Made by a program: the position numbers and the translations under genes | Shown here: piece after piece, positions 53,255 to 64,000 of the stretch | Layout of the letters: each line of letters opens with the position of its first letter | Position numbering within the stretch: position 1 is the stretch's first letter | Assembly: GCA_030686995.1 (NCBI GenBank) | Contig: CM060681.1 | Span: 164,298,333 to 164,362,332 of the forward strand | DNA from: Artemisia argyi | Lineage: Eukaryota; Streptophyta; Magnoliopsida; Asterales; Asteraceae | DNA: 64,000 bases | Direction of reading: 5' to 3' | Notes under the pieces: model-generated | Database searches by the model: none | What the model was told of the DNA's origin: nothing | Seen by the model: the letters and a program-made list of their open reading frames with translations, nothing else

Positions 53255-55114
53255 TGATTGGTCCGGAACAGTAAGATAATATCAACCAAGTAATGGTCAA
53301 CAAGTCAAACAGCCTAAACCAATACTCCTGTGAGTTTAGTGTTTCCCCGGATCGTTAGATCCCAACGATATGTGAAATAATTGAGTTGCCAACTGAAAAC
53401 TAGGAACAAGGATCAAAGAACCAATCCTAAAGAACTTCCACAAGTTCCCTAACCCAGGGCAATCCACAATCAACCCTGCTCCAGCTTGTTCATCTTCTTC
53501 ATTGATTTTTTTTTTATTTTCTACTTATTTTTCTTGATTTTTATCTATTTTTGAGTTTTATTATTACAGCTGATTTTTAGGTTACTTATAGCTCTCAGAA
53601 GCTTTATAACAAACTTATATGAGCTTATGAGTTCATTACAACAATCCTTAACATCATTCAAAGTGACATGAGATTTTTAATGAAACAGATTTGCATAACA
53701 TTAAATTGAAACTGAAACACTATAATTGATACTTCAAAAAGATTTATTACACACTGAAAATGATTGAGAAAGTACTTAGGGACTTAGAACAATACTGGAA
53801 ATTGAAATCTTAACTATTCGACATACATAAATTGAAATTAAACTAGATATCTTTAACATTGCTTCTTTCTTCCACTTTATAGCCTTTTGAGACTCCTCAT
53901 GCATCTCTGAACAAATCCCACTTGAATTGAACCATTGGATTACTGTAATTCATCTCAACCGTTTAAAAGCAATTTTGGCGCCAAATCATTACACGTGGAA
54001 TTGGAGCAGCTTGAGACCAATTAAGGATTCTTGGTGTTTAGTGGAGGTGTAGGGGACAACTTAGGATAACAAGGGTGGACTATGGGTGAGTTTTGATCAA
54101 TAAACAGGCTGTAAGTATGGAGGTTGAGTGAAAATGGTGGAGAAAGCATTTAATGCTAAAGTGGGGTGAAATGATGGTGTTGGGAAGTGAGGTGGAGAGG
54201 CCAGCTGGTGTGGTGAGGTGGAAATACCACCCTGGTATTGGAGAAGGAAGGTGAGGTAGAGAGGATGGTACAGTGGTGGTGGTATTGGGGAAGATGGGGT
54301 AGTCAACGGGGTCAACCCCCGTTTTTATTAAAAGGGGCGGACTGGGTTTGCTTGGTGGGCTGGGAAACAAAAACAGGCCCAAGGAAATATAAAAGGGTGG
54401 GTTGTTTTTGGACTAGGCTTAGGATTAGGGGTTTATAATAGTTAAAGGGTCCGTTTGGTTAATAGTGAACAACAAGGACCAATTGTGTAATTCGGCCAAA
54501 GTTGAGGACTTGATATGTAATTTTCCCAAACTTCAAATAAGGACTGAACCTACAATTAACCATTAGTACAAGGACCACAAGTATAAATTTCATTATTTTA
54601 AACCTCAGGGACCAAATCTGCCAATTCCTCAAACTCAGGGACCTATTCTGTAATTTTCTGATTTTTGAAGGGTTTATTTTATAACTTCTCAAATGTTATC
54701 ATAAGGACCAATTTTTGTCAATTTAGAATAGTACAAGGCTTATTTTCCATATTTTTGTATTTACAAAACCTTAGGGACTATTTTTGACACTTTTCAAAGT
54801 TGAGGGACCAAAGTTGCCATTTTGCAATTTTTAAACTTTAAAGGACTTTTCTTGACAACTTATGAATCCCTAAGGACCTTTGATGATATTTTGCATGTTT
54901 TGATTTACCAGGGACTAGTTTTGCCAAATTTTCAAAGTTCAGGGACTGAAACTGTAAATTATGTGAAATGTTTTGTTTTTCATCAGTTTTCAATCCTTTT
55001 GCATAAAAACACAATCCAGGGATAATTTTATGTATTTCAAGGCATTCCTGTGTGTTTTCATATGTTTTTGCAGCTTAAATGTAACAGAAATGATGAGTAT
55101 TTACACACTCATCA
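53255..55114 (-). repeat. Element D 5' LTR (1860 bp)
   Basis: TGATTGGTCCGG...ACACTCATCA on the + strand. Companion of 38290-40152. The small ORFs in both LTRs (39117-39419 and 54080-54382) are paired shadows of LTR sequence. Confidence 0.95.
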
Positions 55115-55119
55115 CTAAT

Positions 55120-55708
55120 ACTCCACTGATTCGTTCGATGTGGATAATGTGACAACATGGTTAAATCTACCTCCAAGAAAATGAACGTTGAAAGCTTCCC
55201 TACAGAAATATAAATCATCTTCTTGTCCTGTAATCAACAAACACGAAAATCAAAGCATCAAACCGAACAAAGAAAAACCACAACTAGATGTAATTTCAGA
55301 CTTAGAGATAAATACAAAACAAAGCAATAAAAGGATAGGATACTTGTGGAATGAATTACAAATAGGAACTCATAAAACATATCCACAAGTATTGACACAC
55401 AAACAAGATAGAATATATGCTAATCATGAATTGTGAATTTTTCATGTTCGAAATTCGTTCTTTTTAACAAAATATAAACTTCCATACACTTGTCTTTTTG
55501 TAAAATACCTTTATATGCAATTAAGGCGATGTTAAAAACAAAATAAATCATTTTTACAAATTATTCGAAACATGAAAATTAAACAACTATGATTAAGCAT
55601 ATATGACACAAACAAACAAATAAAATAAAAAACATCAAACAATTAAAAAACATGTGTTGCCTCCCAAGAAGTGCTTGTTTTTTTCGAGTCACGAGCCTGA
55701 CTCTACCC
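55120..55708 (-). other. Element F non-coding region, right of D
   Basis: Continues F after D. The flank ATTCGTTCGATGTGGATAATG is the inverse of a B stretch near 23330-23355, and CACTTCTTGGGAGGCAACAC (- strand, about 55655-55680) matches the post-gag motif of B. ORF 55188-55436 is unsupported. Confidence 0.75.
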
Positions 55709-56494
55709 TTATTTAACGGGAATATGGGATGTTTTCCCTACACTTAGGATTAAGTGCTGGTGGAAGTAGCGATACACACCCTTAGGGTGGAAATATGCCA
55801 CGTGAGGTGAATGGGGTGAGTGAATGGCTTTCTTCATCCTAAAACTACTCGGATAATAATGGTTGATGGGTGGTTTGGTTTCTCTTTTATCTCCCAGAAA
55901 TATATCTAAGGATGGAAAGTTGTGTAAAGATTGAGGTTCCGGCTCATCAACACTAGGAAATTCCCTAGAACTAAGGGTAAGGTTATCACTATAAGTATTC
56001 AAACCTATATCCTCTAGTGGTGCTTGGTCCAAGGGTTCTACCTCTATTGGGATTCCTAAAGTTTCTTCTACTTCTTCTAGGTAAGTCACGGGCGGTGTGT
56101 ACGCCTCAAATGATGGCGGGACTTGTGGAGTACTTAGTGGGCTTGCGCTATTTTCCTCATAATTCTTCGTATTAAAATCACCTATATGTTCATCCTGTAT
56201 TATGTTAGTGCCTAACCATGACATGCACTTAGGTGGCTCAACTCTACCCTCATGTGTGTTGTATGTTTTGGTGAAATCTATCCCGCTCATGCAACTAGGT
56301 AGTTCAACACTAACCATCTCATAATCTTTGTTTGATTCTAAGTTCATGTTCTTAGAAACTAGGTCATCTTGCTCATACGAATCCACCAATTCGTTAAACT
56401 TATGGGTCATGGTTAGTAAGCTTTTCTCAAAATTCATCCAACGTGTCTCACTAAAAGGAATTGATCCTGATAATGATCGTCTAATAGAAATCAC
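55709..56494 (-). CDS. F-associated ORF of unknown function (261 aa)
   Basis: Occupies the same place in F, just upstream of the GGGAGGCAAC motif, that gag-protease occupies in B, but the protein is unrelated to B's gag. It has an N-terminal stretch MNFEKSLLTMTHKFNELVDS, an acidic Pro/Glu-rich middle (EEVEETLGIPIEVEPLDQAP), LSSREFPSVDEPEPQ, then a basic/His-rich end (SPHVAYFHPKGVYRY). I know similar proteins only as repeat-associated hypotheticals in Asteraceae. No enzyme motif or knuckle. Stop TAA/TTA boundary at 55709. It may be the C-terminal piece of a longer element protein, as the upstream frame closes quickly. Real translation is uncertain. Confidence 0.5.
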   Translation of the reverse strand: MISIRRSLSGSIPFSETRWMNFEKSLLTMTHKFNELVDSYEQDDLVSKNMNLESNKDYEMVSVELPSCMSGIDFTKTYNTHEGRVEPPKCMSWLGTNIIQDEHIGDFNTKNYEENSASPLSTPQVPPSFEAYTPPVTYLEEVEETLGIPIEVEPLDQAPLEDIGLNTYSDNLTLSSREFPSVDEPEPQSLHNFPSLDIFLGDKRETKPPINHYYPSSFRMKKAIHSPHSPHVAYFHPKGVYRYFHQHLILSVGKTSHIPVK

Positions 56495-58051
56495 ACATGC
56501 ATAGAATTTGCTGATATAAATAATACGTAAAAATGTTATTAATATTTTTCGATATCCCTATGTTTTGACGATCACAAAATATAAAATCATTAAACGTAAA
56601 ATCATTACGTAAATAAGTATTTAGTGACAAAATATCAGTATATCCAACTAATTCACTTAAGGTATGAATAAACAAGTGCCTAATACATTTTATGATCAAA
56701 GGAAGGTTTATTTACTAATTACAAATTATATAAAATGGTATAAACATTTTATATATTTAAGAAAAACACTTTTGGTAATTAAAGGAAAATGTTTATTTCA
56801 TAATAAATATATGAATTCAAATTTTTAACCAAATTCAGTTAAATTTTCACCAAATAAACTTTCCCCAGAAAAGATAAAGAAAACTGGTCGTTACTGTGGG
56901 CGGCCCCCTTAAAATTAAGGGGACCGGCAGTACAAAAATGGGCGGCCCCCTTAATGATTAAAGGGGCCGGCCATCTGACGAATTCCATCCATTTTCCTTC
57001 CTTATTCTACTTACCAAACACTCCATTTTCTCTCCTCCCTTCACTCTTGCTGCTGCTGTGACGATTTTTAAACCCAAAACCATCCAAAATCCATTCTCAA
57101 ATCTTCATATCAAGGTCAATTAACAAAGGGCAAATACTTACAACACGATTAGCAACAAGTATTGTAAGTTTTTCATAACACATTTCTTTTAATTTCATCT
57201 AATTTGGTCATAATCACGATTTAGCATTTTATTTCAATTTCTTCAATTTCATCTTTTCTTTCAAATTGAGTCTAGGAATTCCATAACTAAATGCTTCCCT
57301 TAGGATTAGAATGTACTATTAACACTAGAAACTAAAAATTACAAACCCTCTTGTCGAAATTTTTTGAAAAAGTTCATACACTCATTTTCAAATTTTACTT
57401 ATACATTGTTGAATAATGCTACAAAAACTTGCTAAATCATATCACATTATGGTTTTATAACTTATTAATCACAAAAACAAGTTTTTCGGTGAAGTAAAAA
57501 TATTTTCCTTGTTTGATAAGAGGGTGTTTGGATCATGTCCAAATAGTGTCAAAAATTATCCAATATAACCTGTATAATACATCGTCATGAATATAAGTAT
57601 AAAACTAGCATTTTAGAGTTGTCAAGATATATAATTTATATATATATTGACATTTTGGTAGTAAATATTCTAGATAAGGAACCGTTTGGTTTAACTAGAA
57701 AAATAGTATTTTTGAGTCAAATTATAAACCATTCTTTTCAAAACAAATCATTTGCATAAGAAACTTGTTGGAAATAGCTAGTTATACAATCTAATGTACA
57801 TCTAGCAAATTTTCATGATATATTAAGATATTTAAAGGGGCGTTTGGATTATCCCATAACAACTTGATAAACATCGTAAAATATATCCAACACAAGTTAA
57901 AAATAAAAATAAGGAACATGGTAAACTACTTCTTAAGTTAAAAGTCTTTAGAGTCGAAGTACGTTTACGTTCCACATATGTCATAAAAATGTAAACATTA
58001 TATTTTAACGTTGATTTTATTTTAATTTTATTTTGGTGTTATTGTGTTTAG
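56495..58051. other. AT-rich non-coding DNA with a possible leader of the PF20167-like gene
   Basis: No coding region recognised. It includes the GC-rich palindrome pair (56900-56972), followed by a CT-rich stretch (about 56990-57055) resembling a plant transcription start, and ends TTGTGTTTAG just before the next ORF, which could be a splice acceptor. The intron idea is inference. Confidence 0.45.
56900..56972. repeat. Two GC-rich palindromes in tandem
   Basis: GCGGCCCCCTTAA-AATTAAGGGGACCGGC (56900-56928) and GGCGGCCCCCTTAA-TGATTAAAGGGGCCGGCC (56941-56972). Each is a near-perfect inverted repeat and the two are 80-90% alike, 12 bp apart, in otherwise AT-rich DNA. Confidence 0.85.
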
Positions 58052-58057
58052 GTGAAA

Positions 58058-58837
58058 ATGCCCAAAGTTATTACCAAATATATTTCCTTAACCAAAAACT
58101 ATATTCCCAAAGTTTCACAACTTCCCACCACCTCTCCTTCCATTGCTCATTTCTATCGTCAAATTGAAGATAGAAATATTCATGAAGGTCGCGTCGTACA
58201 TCCCTCTTACTATCAATCCGACTTCATCGATCGTATGTTCACAAATATCCGTTTTGAATGTCTCTTCCAAATAAATGAACCCATTATTCCTCGCTTTATT
58301 CACGACTTTTATAGCCAAGTCAAGGTCCAAACCGATGATTTTGGTTCCATTCTCATCTCATTCATGATCCAACATGAATTCATTACTCTAACTCTTCCAC
58401 AATTCGGTCAAATCCTCCAAATTCCTTTCACCGGTCAATCCGTTTTCACAAACGAATTGGATCTTGGTGCTCTTCAATATTCTCGTCCAACTTTTGGTCC
58501 TTACTTCTCCGAAATTCCCTCTCCACTCGAAATTTTTCAAATGCTTGGGTTAACCCGTGAAACCACCACTCAAAAAATCAAATCCAAAAATGTCGATATT
58601 ACCGAAAACCAAAGTCTACTCAAAGAATTAAGCCCCGACATGAAGTGTTCGGAAGAACTCATTTGAGAGAATGCGTTTGGTACCGGAGGTCACCGTGACC
58701 ATCTCCCGGCTAGCCTCGCTCATATGTTGTATTGTATTGTTGCCGAACAACATTACAATTCTACTTATTTCTTTATCAAACGCATTGAACATGCAAGAGC
58801 TACTCCTAAAGCCAATCTTCCGTATGGAGCCAAATTT
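58058..58837 (+). pseudogene. PF20167-like 'putative plant transposon protein', broken
   Basis: ATG 58058 (MPKVITKYISLTKNYI; a GTG-led extension to 58052 is not needed). Conserved features of the family: FTNIRFECLFQINEPIIPRF, HDFYSQ, MIQHEFITLTLPQFGQILQI, FGPYFSEIPSP. An in-frame TGA at 58664-58666 stands where relatives have Arg (a CGA to TGA change would do it). The frame then continues with ENAFGTGGHRDHLPASLAHM and LYCIVAEQHYN to LPYG, at which point an LTR begins (58838) and supplies the next stop. The C-terminus is missing. Function of the family is unknown; members sit in Asteraceae and other plant retroelements. It runs opposite to the F-associated ORF. Confidence 0.72.
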
Positions 58838-61800
58838 TGATTGGTTTGAAACAGTCAAAAAATATCAACCAAGTAATGGTCAACAAGTCAAACAGTCTAA
58901 ACCAAAACTCCGTGGAGTGTAGTGTTTCCCTGGATCGTTAAATCCCAACGAGGCGTGAAATCTGAAATAAAATGACTTCGAGATCAGGTGATTTGAACAG
59001 GAAAAGGGTTCAAGTGATAGTACTACTGAAATATAAGCCAAAATAGCTTTGACAAGCTAGATCAACTAATACGTGAAATCAGATATGCACAAATGTAAAG
59101 GTACTGGAAAACGTATACGTTTAATATTTAAACGTAGACAACAAAAACAATTTTAACTATAGTAGGAGTTTGCAAGCCTTAGGAGCTTAAATGCAAATTA
59201 AATAAACTTGAAATATTTATTTTAATATTACTAATTTATTTAAAATTTATTAAAACCTAAAAAAATGTAAAAAAGATATAAAATATACGTTTATATTTAA
59301 GTAAACGTAAACGTACGAAATTTAAACGTGAATTCTGTAAAATACAACTTTCACAAATATTAAAATTATATTTTTAGAATCCTAAACTTATTAGAAATTT
59401 ATTAGAAAATTAAAATTATTTTTATAACTATTTAATTAATTATTATTATTTAATAACTATTTTTAATTAGTTAATAATTCACTAATAAATAGAAAAATGT
59501 AAAATAAGTCTAGAAATATAAAATTAAAATTTCTAAAAGTTTAAAATATTATAAAACTTATCTTAAAACTAAAATTATATTTTCACACTAATTATCTAAT
59601 TATTATTAATTAATTATTATTTAATTATTATTTAACTAATTATATTGATTTAAATTATTATAAATACTAAAAAGACTTAGATAATTATGAAAAATTTTAT
59701 ATATCTAATTAACCATCACAGGAATCCTAAAAATTATAAAAAAAGTTTATATTATGTATTTTTAATCTAATTTACTAATTATTATTCTATTTATTAATTA
59801 ATTATCAATTAAACTAATTATATTATTAAAAATAGAAAATGAACAGTATAAATCCTAGAAAAATTTATAAAATTGTTTTACCTTATATAAAAGCTATAAA
59901 AATTATAAAAACTATGTGGTACTTTATAAAATATAATTATGCTATTTAATTCTTATTTATTAATTAATTATTAATTAAACTAATATTAATTCTAAAAAAC
60001 ACTAGATGACAAAAGTCAAACAGTCAGAAAATATCAACCAAGTAATGGTCAACAAGTCAAATAGTCTAAACCACTACTCCGTGGAGTGTAGTGTTTCCCC
60101 GGATCGTTAAATCCCAACGAGGCGTGAAATCTGAAATAAAATGACTTCGAGATCAGGTGATTTGAACAGGAAAAGGGTTCAAGTGATTGTACTACTGAAA
60201 TATAAGTCAAAATAGCTTTGATAAGATAGATCAACTAATACGTGAAATCAGATAAGCACAAATGTAAAGGTACTGGAAAACGTATACTTTTAATATTTAA
60301 ACGTAGACAACAAAAACAATTTTAACTATAGTAGGAGTTTGCAAGTTTTAGGGGCTTAAATAAAAATTAAATAAACTTGAAATATTTATTTTAATATTAC
60401 TAATTTATTTAAAATTTATTAAAACCTAAAAAAATGTAAAAAAGATATAAAATATACGTTTATATTTAAGTAAACGTAAACGTACGAAATTTAAACGTGA
60501 ATTCTGTAAAATACAACTTCCACAAATATGAAAATTATATTTTTAGAATCCTAAACTTATTAGAAATTTATTAGAAAATTAAAATTATTTTTACAACTAT
60601 TTAATTAATTATTATTATTTAATAACTATTTTTAATTAGTTAATAATTCACTAATAAATAGAAAAATGTAAAATAAGTCTAGAAATATAAAATTAAAATT
60701 TCTAAAAGTCTAAAATATTATAAAACTTATCTTAAAACTAAAATTATATTTTCACACTAATTATCTAATTATTATTAATTAATTATTATTTAATTATTAT
60801 TTAACTAATTATATTGATTTAAATTATTATAAATACTAAAAAGACTTAGATAATTATGAAAAATTTTATATATCTAATTAACCATCACAGGAATCCTAAA
60901 AATTATAAAAAAAAGTTTATATTATGTATTTTTAATCTAATTTACTAATTATTATTCTATTTATTAATTAATTATCAATTAAACTAATTATATTATTAAA
61001 AATAGAAAATGAACAGTATAAATCCTAGAAAAATTTATAAAATTGTTTTACCTTATATAAAAGCTATAAAAATTATAAAAACTATGTGGTACTTTATAAA
61101 ATATAATTATGCTATTTAATTCTTATTTATTAATTAATTATTAATTAAACTAATATTAATTCTAAAAAACACTAGATGACAAAAGTCAAACAGTCAGAAA
61201 ATATCAACCAAGTAATGGTCAACAAGTCAAATAGTCTAAACCACTACTCCGTGGAGTGTAGTGTTTCCCCGGATCGTTAAATCCCAACGAGGCGTGAAAT
61301 CTGAAATAAAATGACTTCGAGATCAGGTGATTTGAACAGGAAAAGGGTTCAAGTGATTGTACTACTGAAATATAAGTCAAAATAGCTTTGATAAGATAGA
61401 TCAACTAATATGTGAAATCAGATAAGCACAAATGTAAAGGTACTGGAAAACGTATACTTTTAATATTTAAACGTAGACAACAAAAACAATTTTAACTATA
61501 GTAGGAGTTTGCAAGTTTTAGGGGCTTAAATAAAAATTAAATAAACTTGAAATATTTATTTTAATATTACTAATTTATTTAAAATTTATTAAAACCAAAA
61601 AAAATGTAAAAAAGATATAAAATATACGTTTATATTTAAGTAAACGTAAACGTACGAAATTTAAACGTGAATTCTGTAAAATACAACTTCCACAAATATG
61701 AAAATTATATTTTTAGAATCCTAAACTTATTAGAAATTTATTAGAAAATTAAAATTATTTTTACAACTACTTAATTAATTATTATTATTTAATAACTATT

Positions 61801-64000
61801 TTTAATTAGTTAATAATTCACAAATAAATAGAAAAATGTAAAATAAGTCTAGAAATATAAAATTAAAATTTCTAAAAGTCTAAAATATTATAAAACTTAT
61901 TTTAAAACTAAAATTATATTTTTCACACTATTTATCTAATTATTATTAATTAATTATTATTTAACTAATTATATTGATTTAAATTATTATAAATACTAAA
62001 AATACTTAGATAATTATGAAAAATTTTATATATCTAATTAACCATCACAGGAATCCTAAAAATTATAAAAAGTTTATATTATGTATTTTTAATCTAATTT
62101 ACTAATTATTATTCTATTTATTAATTAATTATCAATTAAACTAATTATATTATTAAAAATAGAAAATGAACAGTATAAATCCTAGAAAAATTTATAAAAT
62201 TGTTTTACCTTATATAAAAGCTATAAAAATTATAAAAACTATGTGGTACTTTATAAAATATAATTATGCTATTTAATTCTTATTTATTAATTAATTATTA
62301 ATTAAACTAATATTAATTCTAAAAAACACTAGATGACAAAAGTCAAACAGTCAGAAAATATCAACCAAGTAATGGTCAACAAGTCAAATAGTCTAAACCA
62401 CTACTCCGTGGAGTGTAGTGTTTCCCCGGATCGTTAAATCCCAACGAGGCGTGAAATCTGAAATAAAATGACTTCGAGATCAGGTGATTTGAACAGGAAA
62501 AGGGTTCAAGTGATTGTACTACTGAAATATAAGTCAAAATAGCTTTGATAAGATAGATCAACTAATATGTGAAATCAGATAAGCACAAATGTAAAGGTAC
62601 TGGAAAACGTATACTTTTAATATTTAAACGTAGACAACAAAAACAATTTTAACTATAGTAGGAGTTTGCAAGTTTTAGGGGCTTAAATAAAAATTAAATA
62701 AACTTGAAATATTTATTTTAATATTACTAATTTATTTAAAATTTATTAAAACCAAAAAAAATGTAAAAAAGATATAAAATATACGTTTATATTTAAGTAA
62801 ACGTAAACGTACGAAATTTAAACGTGAATTCTGTAAAATACAACTTCCACAAATATGAAAATTATATTTTTAGAATCCTAAACTTATTAGAAATTTATTA
62901 GAAAATTAAAATTATTTTTACAACTACTTAATTAATTATTATTATTTAATAACTATTTTTAATTAGTTAATAATTCACAAATAAATAGAAAAATGTAAAA
63001 TAAGTCTAGAAATATAAAATTAAAATTTCTAAAAGTCTAAAATATTATAAAACTTATTTTAAAACTAAAATTATATTTTTCACACTATTTATCTAATTAT
63101 TATTAATTAATTATTATTTAACTAATTATATTGATTTAAATTATTATAAATACTAAAAATACTTAGATAATTATGAAAAATTTTATATATCTAATTAACC
63201 ATCACAGGAATCCTAAAAATTATAAAAAGTTTATATTATGTATTTTTAATCTAATTTACTAATTATTATTCTATTTATTAATTAATTATCAATTAAACTA
63301 ATTATATTATTAAAAATAGAAAATGAACAGTATAAATCCTAGAAAAATTTATAAAATTGTTTTACCTTATATAAAAGCTATAAAAATTATAAAAACTATG
63401 TGGTACTTTATAAAATATAATTATGCTATTTAATTCTTATTTATTAATTAATTATTAATTAAACTAATATTAATTCTAAAAAACACTAGATGACAAAAGT
63501 CAAACAGTCAGAAAATATCAACCAAGTAATGGTCAACAAGTCAAATAGTCTAAACCACTACTCCGTGGAGTGTAGTGTTTCCCCGGATCGTTAAATCCCA
63601 ACGAGGCGTGAAATCTGAAATAAAATGACTTCGAGATCAGGTGATTTGAACAGGAAAAGGGTTCAAGTGATTGTACTACTGAAATATAAGTCAAAATAGC
63701 TTTGATAAGATAGATCAACTAATACGTGAAATCAGATAAGCACAAATGTAAAGGTACTGGAAAACGTATACTTTTAATATTTAAACGTAGACAACAAAAA
63801 CAATTTTAACTATAGTAGGAGTTTGCAAGTTTTAGGGGCTTAAATAAAAATTAAATAAACTTGAAATATTTATTTTAATATTACTAATTTATTTAAAATT
63901 TATTAAAACCAAAAAAAATGTAAAAAAGATATAAAATATACGTTTATATTTAAGTAAACGTAAACGTACGAAATTTAAACGTGAATTCTGTAAAATACAA
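58838..64000. repeat. LTR-derived tandem array, unit 1157-1170 bp
   Basis: Starts TGATTGGTTTGAAACAG, the plus-strand start of a C/D-type LTR (best resemblance to LTR C: same GTTTCCC(C/T)GGATCG block, GGAAAAGGGTT, and ACGTACGAAAT). Landmark ATATCAACCAAG occurs at 58862, 60031, 61201, 62358 and 63515: periods 1169, 1170, 1157, 1157. The fifth unit leaves the window. Units 2 onward begin through AACACTAGATGACAAAAGTC rather than the LTR terminus. The last units are almost identical; the first is more diverged. Interior is very AT-rich (TTAATTAATTATT words). The recurring 61-codon minus-strand ORF is only an echo of the repeat. Confidence 0.93.

Larger units (their letters stand above)
38290..55114 (-). 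mobile_element. Element D: Athila-type Gypsy retrotransposon with gag and pol, hosting element E
   Basis: Full element on the minus strand: 5' LTR 55114-53255, primer site, gag, protease, RT, RNase H, integrase, long 3' non-coding region, polypurine tract and 3' LTR 40152-38290. Flanked by the duplication CTAAT (38285-38289 and 55115-55119). It is inserted in the non-coding part of element F: both flanks match adjacent stretches of B at about 23330-23390. Length without E is about 10.6 kb. At least two nonsense mutations and two frameshifts plus the E insertion make it inactive, although all enzyme motifs are still readable. Confidence 0.95.

Noticed and set aside
60049..63718. Four identical 61-aa ORFs
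   Set aside because: They repeat because the DNA unit repeats; no start context, no family, composition follows the LTR.
58838..64000. Tandem array as CRISPR or rDNA-like repeat
   Set aside because: Unit is over 1.1 kb with no short-repeat/spacer pattern and no rRNA sequence; clearly LTR-derived.

Overview
This is a plant nuclear window dominated by retrotransposons. It most likely comes from a daisy-family species (Asteraceae, perhaps the Artemisia/Tanacetum/Chrysanthemum group). That placement is an inference: several element-encoded proteins (gag with CX2CX3HX4C knuckles, a PF20167-like 'plant transposon protein', an Athila-type pol) resemble repeats I know mainly from that family. The only ordinary host gene is at the left edge: the last three exons of a Ran-binding protein 1 (RanBP1) gene on the + strand.

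Layout. 1-4.2 kb: 3' end of RanBP1, with a 3.2-kb intron. 4.2-7.2 kb: AT-rich intergenic DNA. 7.2-11.2 kb: small elements, namely a 300-bp PIF/Harbinger-type MITE with TTA duplications, a decayed LINE split by a copia-type solo LTR (duplication TTTTG), two foldback elements lying between three (TA)n arrays, and a Stowaway-type MITE. From about 12.6 kb onward the window is one stack of nested LTR retrotransposons.

The outer layer, K, is a degenerate Ty1/copia element on the + strand (LTR end, Met primer site, gag, protease, integrase, reverse transcriptase). It is broken by (A) an Athila-like solo LTR, 16846-18285, duplication ATTAT; (B) an Athila-like element with gag-protease but no pol, 18418-31644, duplication AGCGT, itself holding (C), a minus-strand element with a 4.1-kb LTR and a triple-zinc-knuckle protein, 24381-29592, duplication GATGT; and (G) a further LTR starting at 32828. 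G is interrupted by (F), a minus-strand relative of B starting at 34934. F is interrupted by (D), a minus-strand Athila-type element with gag, PR, RT, RNase H and INT, 38290-55114, duplication CTAAT. D is interrupted by (E), a non-autonomous element with two 2766-bp LTRs around only 721 bp, 44557-50809, duplication AGATG. The deepest path is K>G>F>D>E. Where I can check them, the host reading frames resume exactly after each insertion and its 5-bp duplication.

The right end (55.1-64 kb) has an F-associated ORF on the - strand, a pair of GC-rich palindromes, a broken PF20167-like gene on the + strand, and then an abrupt junction into an LTR-derived head-to-tail tandem array. Its unit is about 1157-1170 bp, and it holds four full units plus part of a fifth that runs off the window.

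Most coding regions are damaged. The exceptions are B's 850-codon gag-protease and C's 279-codon knuckle protein, both open although their elements lack a polymerase. D (or an intact relative) encodes the enzymes such elements would need to borrow. The most unusual signals are the LTR-derived satellite-like array and its junction with the PF20167-like gene, the dense TGACGGCGTCA palindromes upstream of the TATA box in the B-family LTRs, the four related hairpins in D's 3' untranslated region, and the TA-flanked foldback elements.
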